A DNA stretch of 64,000 nucleotides, taken from the NCBI GenBank assembly GCA_963741625.1, contig CAVUIT010000018.1, forward strand, positions 124,001 through 188,000, given 5' to 3'. Within the stretch, counting starts at the first letter, position 1, and each line of letters begins with the position of its first letter. The stretch comes from CAWBBA01 sp963741625. Its GTDB lineage: Bacteria > Desulfobacterota > Desulfomonilia > Desulfomonilales > Desulfomonilaceae. The notes below the pieces were generated by a model. That model did no database searches. It had not been told where the DNA came from and saw nothing but the letters and a program-made list of their open reading frames with translations. Below, in pieces: positions 54,734 to 61,201 of this stretch. Both the position numbers and the translations under genes were made by a program.

Positions 54734-56338
54734 TCAAATGCTCAGGCTCTTGATCCGCTTAACCTGAAACGCGTAATCAAAAATCGTGCGCGTGAGGAAA
54801 AATGCCGTAAACAAGGAAATCACGAGCCCTATACACAACGTAACTGCGAAGCCTTTGATAGGCCCGGTCCCGAATTGTATCAGAGGAAGGGCGGCTAAGA
54901 TGTTCGTGACGTGGGTGTCGAGAATCGTCATGAACGCTTTGGTATAACCAGTGTCCAAAGCAGCCTTGGGCGACTTTCCACTGCGCAGTTCCTCTCGTAT
55001 TCTCTCGAAAATGAGAACGTTCGCATCGATTGCCATACCAATGGTCAGCGCCACCCCTGCAAGCCCCGGTAAAGTCAAAGTGGCACGCAAGCCGGGCGAA
55101 ACCATAACAGCCATGATGAGCAGAAGGTTCGAGATCAGGGCTACATCAGCCACCAGTCCCGACAACTTGTAATAGAGGGCCATGCCGATCGCGATCAGAA
55201 ATATGCCGAGCAATATCGCGTTTCGCCCAAGCCGAATGGAATCCTCACCGAGAGACGGGCCCACTGTCCGATTTTCCAGGATTTTTACCGGCGCGGGCAA
55301 CGAACCTGCTCGCAGCACCAGGGCCAGGTCGCTAGCCTCTTCCGGGCTGAATGTGCCCTCGATTATGGCAGATCCGCCGGATATCCGATCCTTGATCACC
55401 GGTGCGGAATAGACTCTGTTATCAAGGATTATGGCCAGTCGTTCCCGGACATGATCCCCGGTTATCCTCTCGAACTGAATAGCTCCGGACCTATTGAAGT
55501 CCATGTGGACGATCATCCCGCCCATGTGGCCAGGTTGAACTTTGGCATCGGTGATAGAGTCACCGGTCATGAGAATCTGCTTTTTTATCAGCAACGGCTT
55601 CGCGCTGGACGAGCCGGTTCGTGCATTGCGCTCTTGCTGATAGAGAATTTCATCGCCGCTCGGGATATCCCCTTTCAAGGCAGCATTCAGATCGCCCTTC
55701 TCATCTACGAGCTTGAATTCGAGTCGTGCGGTCTTTTTGATGATGTCGATCGCGCGAGTTATGTCTTCTTTGAGCCCAGGCAACTGCACAACTATCCTAT
55801 CTACGCCCTGGATCACGACGTCCGGCTCCGCGACGCCGAAGGCGTCTACGCGGTTCCGAATGGTATCCACAGCTTGCCTGACGGCCCTTTGCTTTATAAC
55901 TTCTGCAGCTTTCTGGTCCATCTGAAGCTGGACTTCGAACCCCTTGTCGGTCTGGGCCGCGGAAGCCTTCTTGTAGTTCTGCAGCTTGTCCAGGACCTTC
56001 TCGTCAAACAGCCCTGCCTGGTCCGCGTCCTTGAGATAAACAGTCAGTGAGGTCGGAGAAGTCCTCTTAATGTCGTTATACCTTATCTTCTCGTCCTTCA
56101 TCAGGGCTGATGCCTCAGAGACGCTCTGATCAACAACCGCCTCCACCGCCATGTCGGCTTGAACCTCCAGGACAAGATAGAGCCCGCCCTGAAGATCCAG
56201 TCCGAGGCGGACCGGGTTGTTGGGAAGATATTTTGCCCAGAAGGGAGGCACCGGTCCCACCGACGGATAGACCAAGAACGCGCTCACTGCCAGGACCACT
56301 CCAATTAAGATTATCCGCCACTGGAGGTTCTGGGTCAT
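54734..56338 (-). CDS. secD: Protein translocase subunit SecD
   Basis: The 534-residue protein has one N-terminal membrane segment, the LGLDLQGGLYLVLEV motif, a large periplasmic domain (about residues 60-350, with NRVDAFGVAEPDVVIQG and VVQLPG) and five C-terminal membrane segments. VALTIGMAIDANVLIFERIREEL is the signature of the SecD membrane core. Length matches a typical SecD. Second gene of yajC-secD-secF. Confidence 0.97.
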   Translation of the reverse strand: MTQNLQWRIILIGVVLAVSAFLVYPSVGPVPPFWAKYLPNNPVRLGLDLQGGLYLVLEVQADMAVEAVVDQSVSEASALMKDEKIRYNDIKRTSPTSLTVYLKDADQAGLFDEKVLDKLQNYKKASAAQTDKGFEVQLQMDQKAAEVIKQRAVRQAVDTIRNRVDAFGVAEPDVVIQGVDRIVVQLPGLKEDITRAIDIIKKTARLEFKLVDEKGDLNAALKGDIPSGDEILYQQERNARTGSSSAKPLLIKKQILMTGDSITDAKVQPGHMGGMIVHMDFNRSGAIQFERITGDHVRERLAIILDNRVYSAPVIKDRISGGSAIIEGTFSPEEASDLALVLRAGSLPAPVKILENRTVGPSLGEDSIRLGRNAILLGIFLIAIGMALYYKLSGLVADVALISNLLLIMAVMVSPGLRATLTLPGLAGVALTIGMAIDANVLIFERIREELRSGKSPKAALDTGYTKAFMTILDTHVTNILAALPLIQFGTGPIKGFAVTLCIGLVISLFTAFFLTRTIFDYAFQVKRIKSLSI

Positions 56339-56351
56339 CTATTGGCACTCC

Positions 56352-56684
56352 TCACTGATTTTGCTCTTTGCCCGAGGGGGCCAGCCCCGCAATGTGGGCT
56401 CTCGACACGCGCACTTGGACCTTGTCAGCGATTTCCAAAGTCAACACATGGTCCGACACAGCTGTAATTTTGCCGTACAGGCCCCCCTGAGTAATTACTC
56501 CATCGCCTTTCTTGAGGTTTTCCAGCAGTGCCCGGTGCTCTTTGGCCTTCTTCTGCTGCGGCCTTATAAGCAAAAGATAAAAAACTCCAAAAATCAGCAC
56601 AATGGGTAGAAAACCTATGAGCTGATTCAGATCACCCCCGCCCGAACCACCGGGAGGGGCCATGGCATAAGCCACATCAATCAT
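56352..56684 (-). CDS. yajC: Preprotein translocase subunit YajC
   Basis: The 110-residue protein starts MIDVAYAMAPPGGSGGG, has one membrane segment (IGFLPIVLIFGVFYLLLIRP) followed by QQKKAKEHRALLENLKKGD and the GVITQGGLYGKI motif. The ATG at 56684 overlaps the 3' end of tgt by eight bases and follows GGAGGAGACAG. YajC joins SecDF in the inner membrane. Confidence 0.95.
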   Translation of the reverse strand: MIDVAYAMAPPGGSGGGDLNQLIGFLPIVLIFGVFYLLLIRPQQKKAKEHRALLENLKKGDGVITQGGLYGKITAVSDHVLTLEIADKVQVRVSRAHIAGLAPSGKEQNQ

Positions 56685-57796
56685 CTGTCTCCTCCATCTT
56701 TGCCAGAAACTCCCCGGCAAAGGATCGTAGTTTGTCGTCTCTCACTGCGTCGCGAATACTCTCCATCATCCGACTATAAAAACTGAGGTTGTGGATCGTA
56801 GCAAGACGCAGACCGTAGATCTCCTTTTCCTGGAACAGGTGTCGCAGATAAGCCCTGGAGTACTCTGTCGCACAGCGGACATGTACAGCAAGGATCCACC
56901 GGCCCGGGATCATCTGCATACCGGGCATTTCTTATGTTTACCGACCCCTGAGAGGTGAAGAGCGTTCCGTTACGCGCGTTGCGTGTGGGTAGCACGCAAT
57001 CAAACAGATCGACCCCCCGTAGCACCCCATCAAGAATATCTTGCGGCTTTCCCACCCCCATCACGTATCTGGGGGCTTCCTCAGGAAGCAGCGGTACCGT
57101 GACCTCCAGCATCTCGACCATGATATCATGGGGTTCCCCGACGCTGAGACCGCCGACGGCATATCCGTCCAAATCGAGGGAAGTGAGGCTGTCCGTGCTC
57201 AATTTCCTCAGATCTGAGAACACCGACCCTTGGACTATGCCAAACAAACCAGGGTCAACTTTTTTTTTGGATTTCAGGCATCTCTCCGCCCATCCGCTGG
57301 TCCTGACCACCGCCTCCTGGGCCTCCTCCTTGGTGACCGGATAGCCCCTGACGTCGTCAAGGCACATGATTATATTTGATCCCAGCGCTTCCTGGACTTG
57401 TATGCTCAACTCCGGCGTGAACAAATGGGAGCTGCCGTCTATGTGGGACTGGAACAGCACTCCCTCATCGCTGATTTTGCGGAGACGCGCCAGGCTGAAG
57501 ACCTGAAAGCCTCCGCTGTCCGTCAGAATGGAACCGGGCCAGTCCATGAACCTGTGAAGGCCCCCGTGCCGTTCCACCAACTCGTGACCCGGCCGGAGGT
57601 ACAGATGGTAGGCGTTGGCAAGTACCAGTCTGTACCCGAGGCCCCACACTTCCTCCGGAGATACCGTCTTCACCACGCCGCGGGTACCCACCGGCATGAA
57701 AGCAGGAGTCAGGACCTCCGGACCGCCCGCGGTCAAGCCTCCCAGCCTGGCTCTGCTTCCTGAATCCTTGTGAATTACCCTGAATGAAAATCCCAT
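56677..57796 (-). CDS. tgt: Queuine tRNA-ribosyltransferase (one frameshift)
   Basis: Tgt exchanges guanine-34 for the queuosine precursor in tRNA. The protein has LTDSGGFQVFSLARLRKISD, MCLDDVRGYPVTKEEAQEAV, AVGGLSVGEPHDIM and FDCVLPTRNARNGTLFTSQG (nucleophilic Asp in LFDCVLP). The zinc site begins with CCTCPLC; the frame then breaks near 56862 and resumes as YSRAYLRHLFQEKEIYGLRL, the normal C-terminus. One base less in this place gives 372 residues, the usual length. It heads the tgt-yajC-secD-secF cluster. Confidence 0.93.
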
Positions 57797-57887
57797 ACTT
57801 TTACAGAATGTGACCTCATGCCGATTCCGCTCGGAGCCGACAACGCTCGCCTGGCGACTAAATCCTAATGGTTATCAACAAGTGGCA

Positions 57888-57940
57888 GTAGCGCCGGCAT
57901 CTTGCCGGTGCATTACCCACCGGCAAGATGCCGGCGCTAC
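57888..57940. repeat. Perfect 23-bp hairpin
   Basis: The arms 57888-57910 and 57918-57940 (GTAGCGCCGGCATCTTGCCG and its complement) match over 23 bases with a 7-base loop. It lies between tgt and the acyl-CoA dehydrogenase gene. The GGCATCTTGCC core is shared with 61054-61082, and a close variant with 36903-36947. Confidence 0.85.
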
Positions 57941-57993
57941 TGATGATGGGGACCAGTTGGCGAGGCCCTCTTTCGCCAGCTATGACGGAATTC

Positions 57994-59166
57994 TTATCTA
58001 TTTGCCTTTTTCAATCCCAACGCATCCGCCGCGAGTATCATCTTCATGATATTGGTGGCCCCTTCGAGAATCTTATACACTTTCCCGTCACGGAGGATTC
58101 TTGCAATGGGGTACTCATTGGAGTAGCCGTAGGCGCTCAACACTTCCAGGCCCAGGTTCGGAACTTCGTCCGCTGCGCGGGATGCATAATACTTGGCGAG
58201 CACAGTCTCTCTCATGTTATGGACCAGTCCGCGGTCCTTCTGAATGGCGCATCTCCAGGTTAGCGCCCTTGCGGCCTCGGTTTCAGCGACCATCCTCGCA
58301 ATAACTTCCTGCACCATCTGAAATTCCGCGATGGGACGGCCGAACTGGTTACGCTCGGTTGCATACTTAATTGCCTCATCCAAAGCTGCCTGACAACTGC
58401 CGACTGCTCCCGCGGCAGCGGAAAGTCTCGTGCTGATAAGTTCCTGCATGAGGTAAGAGAAGCCTTTTCCTTCCTCACCGAGGCGGTTGCCTGCCGGAAC
58501 TTTGACGTCCTCCATAATGATTTCACCCGTGGGACAGGCCCAGAGGCCGAGTTTGTCCTTGATGGCAAGGGTCGACACGCCCGGCGAATGCATGTCCATA
58601 ACGAAGACGCTCATCCCCTTGTGCTTTGACGACTTGTCCGTCATTGCGAATATTACGGACATGTCTGCAACCGGCGCCCAGGTGATCCACATCTTTCGGC
58701 CATTGAGAATGTAATGGTCGCCGTCCTTCACCGCGGTGGTGGACATGGCCGCGGTATCGGAACCGGCATCCGGTTCGGTGATCCCGAAGCAGCCCAACAT
58801 CTTGGCCGACATGAGTTCCGGAATGTATTTCTTCTTTATGTCTTCACTCCCCCATTTGAGGATGGACATGGCCGTCCCCATGGTCTGCATGTTGAAAGCG
58901 ACCCTGAGGGAGCCCGACACTCTGCCGATCTCTTCGGTTACTATGGCGTGGGCCAGATATCCCATGTTGTTGCCGCCGTATTCCTCAGGGACCGGGCAGC
59001 CGAAGAGACCCAGTTCAGCCATTTGATTCACGAGTTCTCGTTGAAAACGATGCTCGTTCTCGTCCTGATCGGCCACAGGCGCTATTTCCTTGTCTGCGAA
59101 TTTGCGAACCATATCCCGGAGCATGATATGCTCCTCGGTCAACTCCACATCATAGTCGTCACTCAT
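57994..59166 (-). CDS. Acyl-CoA dehydrogenase, glutaryl/cyclohexenoyl-CoA dehydrogenase-like
   Basis: The 390-residue flavoprotein has FGITEPDAGSDTAAMSTTAV and WITWAPVADMSVIFAM (FAD and substrate contacts), RNQFGRPIAEFQMVQ, and YKILEGATNIMKMILA, in which the Glu of LEGATN fits the catalytic base position. The family oxidises acyl-CoA esters with electron-transfer flavoprotein. The sequence reminds me of the glutaryl-CoA and cyclic acyl-CoA dehydrogenases of syntrophic and aromatic-degrading Desulfobacterota, but the substrate cannot be fixed. The ATG at 59166 follows AAGGAG and overlaps the stop of the upstream membrane-protein gene (ATGA). Confidence 0.9.
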   Translation of the reverse strand: MSDDYDVELTEEHIMLRDMVRKFADKEIAPVADQDENEHRFQRELVNQMAELGLFGCPVPEEYGGNNMGYLAHAIVTEEIGRVSGSLRVAFNMQTMGTAMSILKWGSEDIKKKYIPELMSAKMLGCFGITEPDAGSDTAAMSTTAVKDGDHYILNGRKMWITWAPVADMSVIFAMTDKSSKHKGMSVFVMDMHSPGVSTLAIKDKLGLWACPTGEIIMEDVKVPAGNRLGEEGKGFSYLMQELISTRLSAAAGAVGSCQAALDEAIKYATERNQFGRPIAEFQMVQEVIARMVAETEAARALTWRCAIQKDRGLVHNMRETVLAKYYASRAADEVPNLGLEVLSAYGYSNEYPIARILRDGKVYKILEGATNIMKMILAADALGLKKANR

Positions 59167-60260
59167 GCACTTGGCTCCTTGAAAGGATTTTCCGGAACAA
59201 AAGGGTCCCGGTCCGGGCAAGGGGAGGCAGCCCCCCGTAACTTGTTGCGGGAACGAGCCAGCATGAAAATCATGAAGCCGATCCCCACTAGAATAGCCAT
59301 CCAAAGCGTACACAATCGGATCAGAATGACCGCGGGCAGGCTGTTAGTGTAAGAGATACCCATAACAGCCAGCAATCCAATCATACCCGCTTCGGTACCC
59401 CCGATCCCGCCGGGCAGCATAGACAGAGCGCCCACGATGGTCGAAAAACAATAGACAAAATTGGCCTCCAAAAGAGTGGAGGGGAGATGAAGGCCTTCAA
59501 GTATCAGATACAGCGAAAGGGACTCCATGCCCCATGCAATCGTCGAAACCACAAGCCCCACCAGAAAAATCCTCGGCGTCATTAGATCACGGCCGGTAAG
59601 TAGTATCTTGAGAACTTTGAGCGAAAACCACGACAGAAATGAGAATCCGGCAAGCCATTCCAAAACAGGACGATACACCCGCTCCATGCAAATAAAAACG
59701 CCGCCTGCAATCACTACCGCCGCGCAAAGGAGAAAAAGGGTGCGCCAGCCGCTGAACAGAAGCAAGGAGCATGAACCGAGAATCAGCACCCCCCACAGGT
59801 CCATGAGACGCTCCACCATGACGATGCCGACTACGCGAGTGACTGGAATTCCATAGTCTTCCTTGAGAAAAACCCCTTTCACCGCTTCGCCGACTTTACC
59901 CGGAGTTCCTGTCAAGGCCAATCCCGCGAAAAATGCATCAAGTGAGTAAGTGAAAGGGACCATTGCCCCGATCTGCCTGAGATAATAGTAGAATCGCCAG
60001 CCACGCAGCAGCCACCCAACGATGACCAGCGCCAAAATCACAAGCAATGTCCGGAGAGGAAATTGTCGAAGCGCCGCGGTAATGGTCTTGTAATCCGCGG
60101 CCAATGTCGCGGCGCCATAGAGAATCACGCCGGCGACCGTGAAGAGCAGTATGGAGCGAATGACACGGGTAGAAACCACCCTTTCGACATGGTTATCGGT
60201 GTCCGTTTCGTTGATCGGCTCTGCAATCCTTGAATTTATCTCGGTTTTCAGTCCGGCCAT
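59163..60260 (-). CDS. UPF0104/lysylphosphatidylglycerol-synthase-type integral membrane protein
   Basis: The 365-residue protein has about eight membrane segments and the family motifs FFAGLALTGTPGKVGEAVKG and SMLPGGIGGTEAGMIGLLAV, seen in the AglD/MprF-flippase-like UPF0104 family. It lacks the MprF aminoacyl-transferase domain, so it is likely a lipid or lipid-linked sugar transporter. A TGA-ATG overlap couples it to the acyl-CoA dehydrogenase gene, an unexplained pairing. The first 35 residues are polar and cytoplasmic. Confidence 0.85.
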   Translation of the reverse strand: MAGLKTEINSRIAEPINETDTDNHVERVVSTRVIRSILLFTVAGVILYGAATLAADYKTITAALRQFPLRTLLVILALVIVGWLLRGWRFYYYLRQIGAMVPFTYSLDAFFAGLALTGTPGKVGEAVKGVFLKEDYGIPVTRVVGIVMVERLMDLWGVLILGSCSLLLFSGWRTLFLLCAAVVIAGGVFICMERVYRPVLEWLAGFSFLSWFSLKVLKILLTGRDLMTPRIFLVGLVVSTIAWGMESLSLYLILEGLHLPSTLLEANFVYCFSTIVGALSMLPGGIGGTEAGMIGLLAVMGISYTNSLPAVILIRLCTLWMAILVGIGFMIFMLARSRNKLRGAASPCPDRDPFVPENPFKEPSA

Positions 60261-60268
60261 AATCTCAT

Positions 60269-60697
60269 TTACCTGGCCTGTTTACGATTTGGCTTATCGA
60301 CTCCGGGAAAATAAACGCACCTCCCGCTGAAGGTCTGCCACGTCGCATCGAGTTGCTGCTTTAAATTCCTAACATAATAGGTCATCTGCGGGTATTGCGG
60401 GTCGCTGGGATTCATCCAACGGTGCCGCTGATACTCCTGAGCATATCTCTGCCAAGCCGCCTGCCAAGCCTTTTCCAGTTGCAGACACTCACCGAACTCA
60501 GGGTTGGTGAGATCCGGTCTAAAAGCGTATTCCGATGGTTGTTGTTGCGGCACCGGAACCTGCTGTGGAGGCCCAATAGGCCGAGCCGGCAGGGGGGATT
60601 GGCCGGGATAGGGGCCCTGTGCGAAAAGTGCGACAGGGGTAGCAGCAACCAGGAAAGTCAAAAAAATGAATGCCATTTTCATTTTCTCAAGCATCAT
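60269..60697 (-). CDS. Exported hypothetical protein, proline/glutamine-rich linker
   Basis: The protein (about 142 residues) has a signal peptide (MKMAFIFLTFLVAATPVALF), then a low-complexity PGQSPLPARPIGPPQQ linker and a helical part rich in Trp, Gln and Tyr (LEKAWQAAWQRYAQEYQRHR). Two cysteines (GECLQLE, GRCVYFP) may form a disulfide. The start is uncertain between ATGs at 60697, 60694 and 60682. No family recognised. It ends eight bases before the UPF0104 gene start and may be co-transcribed with it. Confidence 0.55.
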   Translation of the reverse strand: MMLEKMKMAFIFLTFLVAATPVALFAQGPYPGQSPLPARPIGPPQQVPVPQQQPSEYAFRPDLTNPEFGECLQLEKAWQAAWQRYAQEYQRHRWMNPSDPQYPQMTYYVRNLKQQLDATWQTFSGRCVYFPGVDKPNRKQAR

Positions 60698-60739
60698 TGT
60701 CTCGAAAAACCCAAAATCTCGCGGGCTATGGATTGTCAT

Positions 60740-61201
60740 CTTACCTCCCAGCCCAGCTCATGTACTTGCCATTTTCCCAGCCAGGATATTTTCTGCGACC
60801 TCGCGACTCTGCGATCCTAATGAAACAGATCACCTCTCGTCAAGTGCTACTGATCCGATCATGCAAGTCATTGCTTTTCGAGGTTTGGGAGTGATTGCCA
60901 AAGTCAGTGGCACATTGCAAAGAGCGATCTTTGCAAATTGATAGTCCTGCGTCCCGCGGGACCTCCGTGCCGGCGAACTATGTGGAAGTATGGCATGTGC
61001 CGAAAGTATTGACCTATTTCGGCCTCCGGAGCCCCGCGAGACGCGGGGCCGATGGTGAGACAGGCATCTTGCCTGTCTCACCAAACCGAGGTCTGGGATC
61101 CTCTTTCATCGTCTCCAGTCCAAGAATGCGTCACCAGAATTACGAATTGGACCAATTAGGCACAGGAAGGAACGGGCAAGCGAGACTTCTCGAATTTCCG
61201 A
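60740..61201. repeat. Gene-free interval with a cluster of palindromes
   Basis: No gene is seen. The interval contains GTCCCGCGGGAC (60952-60963, also at 861-872), a hairpin GCCCCGCG-AGA-CGCGGGGC (61031-61049), and a perfect 13-bp hairpin GGTGAGACAGGCA (61054-61066) with 61070-61082. These belong to the dispersed repeat families of the window. Confidence 0.6.
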
